64,000 bases of DNA, from contig CM065384.1 of assembly GCA_033060915.1 (NCBI GenBank), positions 14,596,001 through 14,660,000 on the forward strand. Reading direction: 5' to 3'. The stretch is from Euryodendron excelsum. Lineage: Eukaryota; Streptophyta; Magnoliopsida; Ericales; Pentaphylacaceae. Position numbers and translations under genes: made by a program. This document shows, piece by piece, positions 34,667 through 46,696 of this stretch. The notes under the pieces are model-generated. The model was not told the origin of the DNA, ran no database searches, and saw only the letters and a list, made by a program, of their open reading frames with translations. Numbering within the stretch: the stretch's first letter is position 1; the number at the start of each line of letters is the position of its first letter.

Positions 34667-36643
34667 AATGGATTCCTTGCAAAAGCGTACAAAAGAGGGG
34701 TGTTGTCACCCACTTTCTTTCTATCCCTCTTACTTCCAATCTTTAAATTCATGTTTAAATCTTCTTATTGTTTAAGAATTTTATGCTTTCCGTAAAAATA
34801 ATAATAATAATCAAATGACAGTCTTTTATTCCATTATTGTTGTTATGTCTTCCCTGGAGAATGGTGATTGCTTTCTACGCAAGGGGTATGGTTTATCTTA
34901 TGGAATTATCCAACTTGAAGGGATGATAGCATGAGTTAACCACTCGCCAAATGATCAGCCTTCCACAGAGAGAGAGAATAAAGATGAGTGAGGATACTAC
35001 CCCAAAGGCAGCACTTGCAGGACTTTGAGGCTGAGCGATGTGTGGCCCGTTTATCAAAATGAAGAGGAGCCATCTTTCATTTCCCCACATATAAAGAATA
35101 AATCACTAAATAAATGAACAAATGTGCTCATATTCCCTTTGCTTAACCCCTAGTGCCTCACGGAAAACGAAAATTTTCCTTGTCAACCCTGATCCAAGTC
35201 TGTCCTCCCCACACTGGGGCAAACAATAGTTTGAGAACTTTAGGAATGGTATCCACCCTCATTGTGCTAAGGCAGCAATGAAAGCTCTATAGATCAAGCA
35301 ATCTAGTTCAAAGTGAAGAGAGGCCCTCATTTCATTTCCCATACAGTGAAAAGCAACCCCTTGCCAAACCCATTGAGCCACTTATCCTTTCATAACAAAA
35401 CCCCAACCTAGGGATCACCGCCCACACTGGATATATTGAACTACCAAGGGAAAAGGTTTAAGGGAAAAGGGTTAAAGAATTGTTTTGTTTCATAAAAGAA
35501 AAGAAAAGAAATAGAGAGAAAAAGCAAAAGAAAGGAGTTGCCAAGGGGCAAGAGGCCAAAAAAAAAAAAACCATGATTCTAAAGAAAAGCCTGAAGAAAA
35601 TCATGATTGAGTCAACTTCAAAGGCATAGTAAGAGGATTATCTCAAGAAGTACATAGAAAGGGTGACAGAAAAGGGGTCATTTTCATCTTGAGAAGTATA
35701 TAGTCAAAAACAAGAAGGAAATTTAAAGGTGATCCTAGGTTATGAGGAAACCCAGTAGAAACAATAGGTTTAAGCCTTTACCTTTTCTTGCAAAATTCTG
35801 AAACCATGGCCTACATTACAACCCTATTAAAGTCCCTTCTGATTAAAAGTAGATTGCTTGATCTAAATGAGCTAGATACGCTGCCAAAGCTTAAAAAAAA
35901 AAAAAGAAAAGAAAAAGAAAAAAAAAGATGCTAATTCTACTGAGAAAATGGTTAAGGATAGTATGGATCTAAACCTTGCTGGAAACAACATTGAATTTGA
36001 GCCTACATATCCCATTGTTTCTAAAACCCCATAACCTAGCCTACATTACGATCGTAAACAAAGTCTCCTCGGATTGAAATGACTGGCCACTTATCGCCCT
36101 GCCAAAGGTCAGGTAAGTTGTTGCTAAAACCCCGAGAGTTGAGAGTCTCAGCCCAATAACCCTATACACTAACCCTAAGACAAAGAGTTGAAGGCGATCA
36201 AGAGGTTGAGAAAGGTGCGAAGTGCTATCATCCAATCAAAGTAGGGTTGAGCCAGAGGAGAGGCTAGACTCCCGAGGAGGAGGCAGTTACCATTCCCAAG
36301 ACTACAAGTCTAACAGCATCCTGTGTCATTCTATTAACATACTTCTAACATGTGCATATGTAAAAAAAAAAAGGCATGGGCTTCACACACATAGGATATA
36401 ACTCCCTGTAGAAATAGAAGTCACCAACATCAACTCTTGTAATAAATATCTAACATCATCATACATCACATGCATCTGATCATATACTTAGCATAAAGGA
36501 TCGTAAATGTCTTTGTCTATCCATGCATCTAAGTACCATAAATATCCATTTTTGTACAAAATATCAGAATAAAACTGTCTAACATAAATACAACTCAGGG
36601 ACCAAGGGCAAAAGAAGATCAGGGTCTCTATAAGGGGCATCTA
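34667..36643. other. Gene-less internal region of element C (no pol)
   Basis: About 2 kb where pol would be expected after gag. I see no protease, reverse transcriptase, RNase H or integrase motif in any frame. The sequence is mixed with A/G-rich tracts (35480-35575, 35890-35930, 36361-36373) and a short AAT repeat (34797-34812). It may be the remains of a replaced or deleted pol, or noncoding packaging sequence. Confidence 0.6.
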
Positions 36644-38490
36644 TCATAGGTCAAAGTCAATATCATCTGGATCAAAATCTCTAAAACCTGGCATCGGAGG
36701 GGAGGGGGTAACTACTCGAAGCACCACCATCTTGCAGGGAAGACAGAACTGAAATCAGCTGCATACAAAAGGAACTAAGCAACAGCAGAGCAAGAAGGAG
36801 CAAAGAAAGAATAACATACCCCCCCACCACCCATCTGAGATAACCGAGCTGTCAGGGAAGCTACCTCGGCCTGGTACTGATCCCGCTCCGTCTGGTACTG
36901 ATCTCTCTGGTCTCTCACAGCAGTAAACTCGGCTTGGGGCACATATCCTCGAGCACGGCGCCACAAGTCAACTACCTCCTGGCTAACAGCATACCCGCCG
37001 ACTACTACCTCAAACCGGGTGAAGTCACCGACCGAATGAGCCCCAAAGTGCGCAGCGTAATCCGTATCTGGAGGAAGCAAGAACTTAGCACCTGGCTGAC
37101 GCTCCTGATAAGGGATAGGCACTCCCGCCACCAAGGCCCCAAACATTTACTCTGGTGGAGCTCCTACTGATCGGAACTCCTTATGAAACTGCTACTAGTG
37201 TCGCTCTCCAAGATAGGACTCCCAAGTGTCATTACTGAGAAAGGTAGCTCTCGACAGGGACAACGGGACCAGGTACCGAACTATCTCGTAATGGACTGAT
37301 CCATTGAAGGGCCGCCAGGTCACATCCCTCACCTCAATCAGCTCCAGGTTAGCCCGGAGTGTCACAAAATCGGTAATCTCCGATCGCTGGGCTACCCGGT
37401 CACGAGCCCACCTCAAAGTGCGAGAATAGAGGTCATCCTCAACAACTGCAGGGTGACGCACTAGCAGGTACTCGTAACTCCACCAAACAAGGAAAGGCCA
37501 GAAGCTAGTCATGCTACCCCAGCGGGAAGAAGTCTGAACCTGCATCGATCGAAGAAAGCAGCCAAAGGAGAAGGACCCCCAGTCCAGCTCAGATAACACT
37601 CCAAGATCGGCTACTATACTCACCAAACAGCACGGCACGAGTGACTTGTTATTGTTGCAGAAACAGCTAAAGATGATATACAACACAAGTCGTCGTCTCA
37701 TAATATCCTGCTTGGCAGGCGATGGCTCAGAAGCAAAAGTGCGGTTATCCTGACTGATCCACGAGACTGGGAAGGCAGAACGCTCAAGAGGAGGTAAGTC
37801 TAACAGCAAACAGGCCTCGTCCCTACTAACTAGATGCAGGGTGATCCGCCAGCCAACAAAGGAGAGCCCTGTAATAATCGCCCAATCCAAAGGAGTGGGA
37901 CCTAACTCGAAGCCGACAAAATGAAAGGTCCCAGTTTCCCCAAACCACCTCTCAACAAGTGCCAGTACCAAATGCCGGTTCAGGCGATTAGCCTGTAATC
38001 CCATAAAAGCACCGAATCCGATCTCCACCAAGAAGGCACGATATGCTGGGACAGCCCGCTGCATGGTCACAAAAACCTGATGAACAGCCCCTCTGAAAGC
38101 TGTATGTACCCGCGGAGGCGGTAAGTGCTGTCTAGAATACACGCTGGGATGATAGGCAAGATCCCCGAGTGGTGGGACGTCTGGTATCTGCAGATCTCCC
38201 AAGTCGGCGTCCGTCTGCCTATGCCTAGAAGAAGCTCTCCCATAACCGGTCACCTGATCCCCAGGGCCCGGTACGTCCTCCTCAGCATCAATCTCCTCGG
38301 CAAAAGCGTGCTCAACCGGAGGAAAGGGGTCGACAGGTAGCCTACTCCCCTGCCCACTCTGAATAGAGGAGGATCGTCCGGTAGATCGTCGACTACCTCT
38401 AGATCGACTAGAGCCACCAGTAGAATCTGTCCGAGTTGCCTTCCCCGAGCGGCGCCTCCTCTTAGAACCGTCATCACTGGCGTTTGCCAT
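36644..38490 (-). pseudogene. Antisense plant-mobile-domain (PMD) protein gene in element C, two exons, two stops
   Basis: On the minus strand an ORF runs from ATG at 38490 (MANASDDGSKRRRR) to 36820, then a candidate 89-nt intron (GTATGT at 36819-36814, acceptor TGCAAG ending at 36731), then a second exon 36730-36644 in phase 0 that ends FRDFDPDDIDFDL and TGA. The total is about 585 codons. The product has a basic, Ser/Arg-rich N terminus with a nuclear-localisation-like KRRRR, then a PMD domain at about residues 150-215 (VERWFGETGTFHFVGFELGP, then DWAIITGLSFVGW). A short coiled coil with repeated RDQYQ lies near the C terminus. In-frame TAG (37197-37195) and TAA (37149-37147) break it, each explicable by one C-to-T change from Gln codons. 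PMD proteins occur in plant genes and in transposable elements; in plants some act in silencing. It is antisense to gag, where Tat-lineage elements are known to carry extra ORFs. Confidence 0.75.
36731..36819 (-). other. Candidate intron of the antisense PMD gene
   Basis: Donor GGG|GTATGT, acceptor CCCTGCAAG|ATG, 89 nt, both exons in phase 0. Without removal the ORF would read on to a stop near 36775 with a Cys/Phe-rich tail of no family resemblance. With removal it ends in a compact acidic tail. Confidence 0.6.
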
Positions 38491-39840
38491 CCTAGAAGGG
38501 TAAGCCAAGGTAAAAGATGTTAATATACCATGCATGCAGTTCAAAAAATAATAATAATAATAAAATAAAAATAAAATAAACGATTAACACAAGCAAAACA
38601 AATGAAGGATTTCGAATAATAAATCAAAAACAAAATTTCAACACATCTTGATTTTTCCAACCTCAAATCAAATTTAAGGGTTTTCTGTCTTTTTCCTTTA
38701 AAAAGATTTTATTTCTAAAAAACTTTTTCTAACTCTTCCCCTAATTTCGAAAAATTTCGACAGAGTCCCATTTGAAAATGGCCCCTACAACACCCATGAC
38801 ATCAACACAAAATACGAAATGTGCACTTTCCAACGCAACAATCACATGACAATGGCACCCGTGCACACTTTTCAATTTTTTAAAATTTTCAAAAACACAT
38901 GTTTTATTTCTCCAATAAATCTATGGTTTTCAAAGATGCCTTAAAATTCTTCAAGATCATTTCAAATGTTTTCTAAAATATTCTAATATTTTTCCAAATT
39001 TCAAACTTTAAAAATCCCATCAATTTCCTTAATTTTCTCATTTTTCTAAATTTTCTAAGTATTTTCCTATTTTTCAAAAAAATCAAAAATTCACTGAGTT
39101 TTCAAAAAATCACGAAACTTCATACGGTTGTTAAACACATTTTTCTAAGGCACATTTCACAAAAACATAGTCAGAAAACCCAATACCCATGCCTGTAGGA
39201 ACAAATTTCCTATTCCTACAAAAAACCCCATTCACATATTCACATATAATCACTCAAATTCAATCAAATAAGCATCAAAATGCAAAAACAAAATCACCAA
39301 AGTGTTCAAAACATATCAAAACATCAATTTTCACTATTTAGATGATTCAAACGAAGTTCTACACATCAAAATCAACAAAATTTGAAAACTCACTTTTCGA
39401 AAGTTCTCCGGCAAAATCTTCCATTCCGGCGACTTTTCCGGCGACGTGGTCTCCTTTCGACAATCACCCGTGGTCTCCAAGGAGTGCTCTTTCAATGTCC
39501 AAGACGGATTACTCGCAATGCCTCACAAATTTACGTAAACTCTCCAAAATCCCGTAAGCGTTCGATCCAAAATTTTCTGGTTTTAACTTCAAACCTAGCG
39601 CCACTAGCAGAGGCGCCAGGCATTTTCTGCCAAAGGCGCCAATGCTAGTGGTGCCAGTTGCAAATTCTGGGCAGTTTTGCCCTTTTTCTGGCCAAAACTC
39701 ATTTTCGAAGGCCTTTTTGGCCCGTTATCTATTTTCGACCCCCGTTGTCAAAAGATTTCCAGTGTCCATCCCTCCGACTGCCTCGCGGTCAATATGGGAC
39801 TCTTACTCTTATCGTTTTTTGTCTTTGACAAGCAAAGATA
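38491..39840. other. Noncoding region upstream of the PMD gene (3' internal end of C)
   Basis: No gene seen. It has an AAT/AAAT repeat (38549-38580), A/T-rich sequence with TTTTC words, and a GGCGCC inverted-repeat cluster (39594-39658). In element orientation it is the untranslated end before the purine tract. For the antisense gene it is the upstream, promoter side. Confidence 0.5.
39594..39658 (-). promoter_or_regulatory. GGCGCC inverted repeats outside the LTR, upstream of the antisense PMD gene
   Basis: 39594-39620 has arms CCTAGCGCC and GGCGCCAGG around ACTAGCAGA, the layout of the third LTR hairpin (9-bp arms, 9-nt loop) with one mismatch. 39633-39658 has a weaker GGCGCCA/TGGTGCC pair. 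The LTR versions lie just before the TATA box. These lie about 1.1 kb upstream of the PMD start codon. A role as the antisense promoter element is inference. Confidence 0.4.
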
Positions 39841-39852
39841 GAAAAAGAGGGG
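39841..39852 (+). other. Polypurine tract of element C
   Basis: GAAAAAGAGGGG four bases before the 3' LTR start (TGTGAGCACCCC at 39857). In LTR retrotransposons this primes plus-strand synthesis. Confidence 0.8.
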
Positions 39853-40059
39853 CAGCTGTGAGCACCCCATTTTTAACCGCTCGGCAGTTTACACTCCGTC
39901 CAGACTTGTTTTCAAGTCACTATGGGTATATTCCAACCGAAACCAACTCTCTAAGTCCAAATCCCATCTGTCCATCGCTTCGCGGGCCCGCCAGGCCCAA
40001 ATAGAGGCAAAATGACCAAGATGCCCTTAGGGGCATTGTCCTTTCCTTTTCGATTCCAA

Positions 40060-40420
40060 TCCCACTCTCGAGACAGTTTGTTCCTCGAGATGGTTCCAAT
40101 CCAGGCACGTCTTGTCGAAGACTGTAAGACCCCTTTTCAATCCCTCTCTCGGGACAGTTTATTCCTCGAGACGGTTCCAATCCAGGCACGTCTTTTCGAA
40201 GATGGTAAGACCCCTTTCCAATCTCTCTCTCGGGATAGTTTATTCCTTGAGACGGTTCCAATCCAGGCACGTCTTTTCAAAGACGGTAAGACCCCTTTCC
40301 AACCCCTCTCTTGAGACAGTTTATTTCTCGAGACGGTTCCAATTCAGGTACGTCTTTTTGAAGGTGATAAGTCCCCTTTCCAATCCCTCTCTCGAGACAG
40401 TTTATTCCTCGAGACGGTCC
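40060..40420 (+). repeat. 81-bp tandem repeat, four units, 3' LTR of C
   Basis: GGCACGTC or GGTACGTC starts at 40104, 40185, 40266 and 40347, 81 bases apart. Same unit as 20450-20960. The overlapping long ORFs on both strands are repeat artefacts. Confidence 0.88.
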
Positions 40421-41458
40421 GAGTAGCGAAACTACTCACAAAACTATTAGAGTAGCGGAAATACTCACAAATAGGTCGATATAGGGAATTGCCAACAAAC
40501 GCCTGTGTCACGACGACCGCCGTCAGAGTGGCGGAAACACGCAAAACCCAGGTCAACATCAGTGTCTGTTAGCCCACTTCGGTGAAAAATGACCAAACTG
40601 CCCTTTGGACCTTTTCCGAGACTTTCCAGTCAAGATGACCATTTTGTCCCTAGGCATCCGAATGCCCCGGGAACCACACCGTCTCTGGGTATCAAACCGG
40701 TATCCCTCTGAGATTACTTCTTATAGTATTCTCAACCTTCCTTTACCTTTCCAGATCATTCCGAGTCAGTTCCGGCCAACCCGGTACAAAATGACCGTTT
40801 TACCCCTGGTGGGCCAGTCTCCTTTTCCGACCACACCGGCTCTGGGTATCAAACTGGTAACCTCCTGAGAATGCTTTTTATAGTGTTCCCAGCCTTTCTT
40901 TATCCTTTCGGATCGTTCCAAGTCCGTTCCGGCAAACCTGATACAAAATGACTATTTTGCCCCTGGTGGGCCGATCACCTTTTCCTACCACACTGGCTCT
41001 GAGTATCAAACCGACAACCTCTGGGAACATTCTGAATAATGTTTCCAGATCCCGAGTCTTCTTCCGGGGCATCCCGAGTCTGACCCGGCAGTTTCCCGGT
41101 CTGATTGACCGTTTTGCCCCTAAAGGCCCGGTCAACCTTTTCGACCCATCTTATCCTCATTTCTTAAGTCAAATACCTCTAGGACACTATTTTAAGTGTT
41201 CCTGCTTCTTTCCGGCCTTTTGGGTCATTCCCGGTTCCTTCAAATCATTCCTGGACTTTCCGGAGTCACTCCTAGTGAAGCCAGGCTAAAATTGCATGGT
41301 AGTCACTAATAGAGGCGCCCAAATCTAGTCAAAGATACATTGCTTGCCGACCTTAAATATTTCTTAAATGGCTGGCGCCACTCCTAGGGGCGCCAGTGTA
41401 AAATTTGGCTTGGCGCCACTACAACAGACGCCAGTGTTCTCCAGCCTCTATAAATACA

Positions 41459-41466
41459 GAGCCTCC
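41459..41466 (+). promoter_or_regulatory. TATA box of the 3' LTR of C
   Basis: TATAAATA followed by CAGAGCC. Confidence 0.7.
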
Positions 41467-44400
41467 TCCAAAGTGAAAGGGATCTGCAAACTCAACCTAA
41501 AAATCCTATATTTCGATATATAGAGCTCGAGCACCTCCTAAACCCTAGCTTCCCTCGATTTTCCAAACCCTAGCCACCCTACACAAACCCTAGCCTCCTA
41601 GACACTTATACACTCCCCCATACACTCATACACTAACCTTCAACCCTCCTTCAAAGACTTGAAGAGCTGCAATCTAAAGTTTGAAGCTTGAAGACAACTC
41701 TTGAAGATTGAAGACGAAGATCAAGACGAAGACCGAAGATCGAAGACAAGCAAGCCGCATAAAATAAACAAGACATACAGTAGGCTCCCTATTTAAAATT
41801 CCACATTTCCCCCCTCTCTCTTCTCTCTCCTAACCCACTTGGGTTTTCTCTATTTTAATCCCCCATCTCTTTCCCCCCCATCTTTGCATGCTTGAAACAA
41901 GGGGATTCCCGGTCCATGTGTAGGATTGAGTTATTGGAGAGTCACCGTGTCGGGAGCTTTCTTCTAGTCTAACCAAAGACCACGTGGGTCCGGCCCCCTT
42001 GATTATGTGGTGAAGCCTTAACCTTGTATGTTCACGACCCCAAAATTGCATTGTCCATATCATGGTCTTTCATCTTCCAAAAGTCGTTTTCAAACTTGAT
42101 TTCAAAATTGCATCAAAATCTCTTTTTCAAAACATGTTTTCAAAATCACAATCCTAGGGTGATTCTAGCTTTTCCATGGCTAGGATTGCTTTAGGAAAGT
42201 GTTACATTCAAAATGACCAATACAGTCCATATTTTCAATTCTTGTTGCTTTCAAAACCACTTTCCTAAAGTGGTTCTAGCCCTCTTATGGTTAGAATTGC
42301 TTTAGGAAAGTGAGATGTTTTTACACCTTCTAAAAACTCTCTTTTCAAAAAGTCTTTCTTCCTAAAAATCTCTTTTTCAACATACTTTCCTAAAACTCTC
42401 CTCTCCAAAATTGTTTTCAAAAACTCGCTCCCAAAATCTATTTTTCAAAACTCCCTTTATCAACTCCTTTCCAAATCCTCTCCCCAAAATCCACTTTCTA
42501 AAAACGTTCCCTAAAAATCTTTCCAAAAACTCTCTTCAACAATCTTCTACCAAAAACCTTCCTAGGAAAACTCTCTCCAAAAATCTTTCCAAAAACTCTC
42601 TTTCCAAAATCTTCCTTCTAGAAATTCCCCTCTAGGATTTTCCTTCTAAAAGCTACGTTTTCAAAAACACACTTTCCACAAACTCCTCTTTAAAATCTCT
42701 TTCAAAATACTCTCCCTTCAAATTCACTTTCGAAAAACTTCTCCCTAGGATTTCCTTCCAAAAACTCGTTTCCAAAAACTCACTTTCCAAAAATCTCTTT
42801 CCTCAGAGCCCAAGTCAAGCCCTAGAACCCACGATTAGGAAACCGTGATTTTCTTTCCAAAAACATGATTTTCAAACTTTGCCTCGAACCCAGGTTTCCA
42901 AAATCTCTCGTTTTCTATATCCAAATTATACATATTTCCAAAACCTATTTTTTACGTCGAAACTATAATTTTCCAAATCTAGGGTTTCTAGAATTTCCCT
43001 TTTCAAATCCTTGCCAAATCCTATCTTTCCTTTAGGAAACCAAATCAAATATTCCCGTTTAGGAAACCAAATCCAATCCTCCGTTTTTTGAAACGAAATC
43101 AAACTTTCTCTTTTAGAAACCAAATCCAATCCCTTCCTAATCCAACTCTTTCCTAATTCAAATCCTTTCTAAACTTTCACTTTCCTAAATCTTAAGTGTT
43201 CAAAACTTGAACATAAAAATCTTTCATAAATTTAAAACTCAATTTCCACATCTTTCCTAACTCCACTCTTTCCTAATTCTACCTTTTTCCAAATCTCAAT
43301 TTTTCAAATCTAAGCTTTCAAACTTTTCTTAAACTCAAACCTTTCCTAATTTCAAGATTTTCTAAAACTCTAAGACTTTCTAAATCTTAAACTTTTTAAA
43401 TTTCAAATCTTTCCAAATTCAAAACTTTCTAAATTTGAAACTTTCTCGAGTTAAATCTTTCTAAACCTAAATCTTTCCAAATTCTAAATTTTCCAAAACT
43501 TCAACATCTTTCCAAATCTAAGACTTTTCTAAACTCAAAACTTTCTTAATTCAAGCATTTCCTAATTTGAAAACTTTCCTTTTTCAAACCTTTCCAAATT
43601 CAAACTTTCCTAAGTTGAAACTGCCCTATCTCAAAACTTTCTAAATTCAAAATTTTTCAATTTCCAAACTTTCTTAAATTCTAAACTTTCATAATTCCAA
43701 AACTTTCCAAAAATGAAACTTTTCTAATTCGGAACTTTCCTAAATCGGACCTTTCCTAATTCAAACCTTTCTTAAATCTAATCTTTCTTAAACTCTCGAG
43801 TCTTTCCTAAGTCTCATCTTTCTTAAGTCTAGATTTCCTGAACCTCCATCTTTCCAAAACAAGTCTAAATCTTTCCAAGTTCTACTTTTTCAAATCAAAA
43901 TTCAATCTTTTCAATTCCAAAATTCCAAATTCCAATTTTCAATCCTCTATTCAAAGTTCAATCTCTCAATCTTCCAATTCAATTTCCAATTTAATCTCTT
44001 TCTTCCAAATCAATCTCTTTTCAATCGGACTCTTGTCCAAACTACGACTGACCTGATTCCTCCAAAAGGATACGTAGGCAACCCTCATCGGTGCGGTCAC
44101 AACATTTTTCAAATCTCAAATTCCACAACATTTTTTTTTTTAAATTTTTATTTCTACAATTTCTTTCCAATCTCCAATCCTACAATTTTCTTCAAGTTTC
44201 CAATTTTATGATCTATTTCTACTTTCAATCTTCAATTTCAATTTTCAAATTCAATTTCAAGCTTCTATCTCTTCCTTTTCACATCAAATCAAATCAATTT
44301 CCAAATCTATTTTTCAATTCTCTTTTCTTGCGCTTGCATATCATGCATCATGTTTTTCTGAACATTATTTTTCAAAGTGGATAGGATTGAATAATAGTTA

Positions 44401-44873
44401 GCTAAAGACTCTCATAGGTGAATTTAGGGTAGATTGACATGTAGGTACCGAAAGGGCGGGGTAGGGTGATGGCTTAGTGCGTTTTCCCTACACGTAACCA
44501 ACCTCCGAACTTAGAATCAATGTTTTCAAAGACCCAAAAGGAGTTATTTTTCAAAAAGGACTAAATGTTTTCCAAAGGTTGCCAAACAACCTGTTTTCTT
44601 AAAAACCATCTCTTGAGGAGATATTTTCAAAATCGTTTTCCAAAAACCCTAAGTATAATTTTTAGATTATGCTTGGTTTTTAGGTGACCTAACTCACCTT
44701 AATCAAATTAGGTGGCGACTCCAAATCTTTTTCAAAAGCCCTTTATTCAAGCCAATTTTCAATTCAAACCTAGTCGCACTCATTCTTCTAGGAGGGTGAG
44801 TTCTAATGAGAGAGTACAACATTTTTTCCACTTGTGTGAGTATTCCTCGAGTGCGAAAAATCTGGGCGCGACA

Positions 44874-46696
44874 CCTGAAAACCTTGGTTTCTAAATCCTC
44901 GTGTTTTCTACATCAAAACTATACATATTTCCAAAACTTATTTTCTACTTCAAAACTATAGTCTTCCAAATCTAGGGGTTCTGAACTTCCCCTTCCAAAT
45001 CCTTGTCAAGTCAAATCAAATCTTCTCTTTAGGAAACCAAATCCAATCTCCCAATTTAGGAAACTAGATCCAATTCTCCGTTTTTGAAAATAAAATCCAA
45101 TCCCTTGTTTTAAGAAATAGGAATCTTAACTCCTCATAGTCTAAATCTTTCCTAATTCAACCCCTTAATCTTCCACTTTCCTAAATCTTACGTTTTCAAA
45201 ACTTGAACATAAAAATCTTTCCTTAAACTTTAAGCTTCCAAATCTTTCCTAATTCAACCCTTTCCTAATTCTGTCCCTTTCTAAATCTTAACTTTTCAAA
45301 TCTAAGTTTTCAAATCTTTCTTAAACTCAAACCTTTCCTAATCTTGAGATTTTCTAAAACTAAAACTCTAAAACTTTTTAACTCTTAAATTTTCTGAATT
45401 TCAAATCTTTCTAAACCCAAAACTTTCTAAATTCTAAACTTTCCTAAACTTCAAATCTTTCCAAATCTAAAACTTTCTAAATTCAAAACTTTCTTACTTT
45501 CAAAACTTCCTTATTTTAAAACATTCCAAATTCAAAACTTCCCTATTTCAAAACATTCCAAATTCAAAACTTTCCTATTTCGAAAAATTTCCTAAGTCAA
45601 AACCTTCCTAAGATAAAATCTTCCTAATTCCAAAACTTTCCCAAAGTGAAACTTTCCTAAACCAAAACTTTTCTAAAATGACACTTTCCTAATTCGAACT
45701 TTTCCTAATATGAATCTTTCCTAATTCCAAGTTTCCTAATCTTTCAAGTCCAATATTCAAGTCAATTCTTTTCAAAAAAGCTATCAAAGTCAAATCCAAT
45801 CTTTCTTTTCTAAGTTCCTAAGTCTAGATTTCCTAAAACCAAGTCTTTCAAAATCAATTTTTTCAAACCTCCCAATCAAAGTCCAAATTTTCTACTCTTC
45901 TAATTTCAATTCGAATTCCAACTCCAACTCTTTTCCAAATCAACTCTTCTATTCTCAATCGGACTCTTGTCCGAACTACGACTGATCTGATTCTTCCAAA
46001 AGGATACGTAGGCAACCCTCATGGGTGCGGTCACAACATTTTTCAAGTTTTTATTTCTACAAAATATTTCCAAATCTCCAATCTACTTTCAAACTTCCAA
46101 TTCTAAATTTCTATTTCCAAATCTCTATTTTCAATTTCCAAAACCTTCTTTCCAAATTCAAACTTTTATCTCTTTCTTTTCAAATCAAATCTATTTCTTT
46201 CCAAATCTAATTTTCAATTCTCTTTTCTTGCACTTGCATATCATGCATCATGTCTTTTTAAACATTGTTTTCTAAAGTGGATAGAATTGCATGTTTGTTA
46301 GTTGAAGACTCTCATAGGTGAATCTAGGGTAAATAGACATGTAGGTACCGCAAGGGCGGGGTAGGGTGATGGCTTAGTGCGTCTTCCCTACACGTAACCA
46401 ACCTCCGAACCTAGAATCACTGTTTTCATAGACCAAAACAGAGTTATTTTCAAAAAAGGGCTAAATGTTTTCCAAAGGTTGCCAAACAATCTATTTTTCT
46501 TAAAAACCATCTCTCAATGTGATATTTTTAAAACTATTTTCCAAAACCTTAAGTGTAGCCTTTGAATTATGCTTAGTTTTTAGGTGACCTAACTCACCTT
46601 AATCAAGCTAGGTGGCAACTCCAAATCTTTTCCAAAAGCTCTTTATTCAAATCTATTTTCAATTTAAACCTAGTCGCACTCAATCTGGGCGCGACA
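44874..46696 (+). mobile_element. Solo LTR B, right piece
   Basis: Continues LTR B from 20234: the left piece stops at TTTTCAATCTTGC and this piece resumes with a matching CCTTGGTTTCTAAATCC (compare TTTGCCTCGAACCCAGGTTTCC at 23440, broken here). It ends TCTGGGCGCGACA at 46696 and is followed by GGCAT, the exact partner of 17240-17244. About 90 bases of the usual end (the GAGAGAGTACAGC part) are deleted just before the terminus. Confidence 0.88.

Larger units (their letters stand above)
20235..44873 (+). mobile_element. Element C: non-autonomous long-LTR retrotransposon with gag and antisense PMD gene
   Basis: The element has 5' LTR 20235-25444, primer site 25447-25465, leader, decayed gag 32594-34666, about 2 kb without genes, an antisense PMD gene (38490-36644), a second gene-less stretch, a purine tract 39841-39852 and 3' LTR 39857-44873. 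It spans 24.6 kb, of which 5.68 kb is the nested solo LTR D, so its own length is about 19 kb. No protease, reverse transcriptase, RNase H or integrase can be found, so it would depend on a related element. It is inserted in LTR B. The flanks CATTA (20230-20234) and CCTGA (44874-44878) do not make a convincing target duplication. Confidence 0.85.
39857..44873 (+). mobile_element. 3' LTR of element C (5017 bp)
   Basis: Starts TGTGAGCACCCCATTTTTAA and ends TCTGGGCGCGACA. It is closely similar to the 5' LTR throughout. It has four 81-bp units against six, TATA box at 41459, donor at 41780 and the primer-site-like word at 44713. The first of the three GGCGCC hairpins is missing (41370-41440 has two). 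Confidence 0.9.

Noticed and set aside
34667..36643. Decayed reverse transcriptase or integrase
   Set aside because: I looked for YVDD/FMDD-like, protease DTGA-like and HHCC/DDE-like patterns in all frames and found none.
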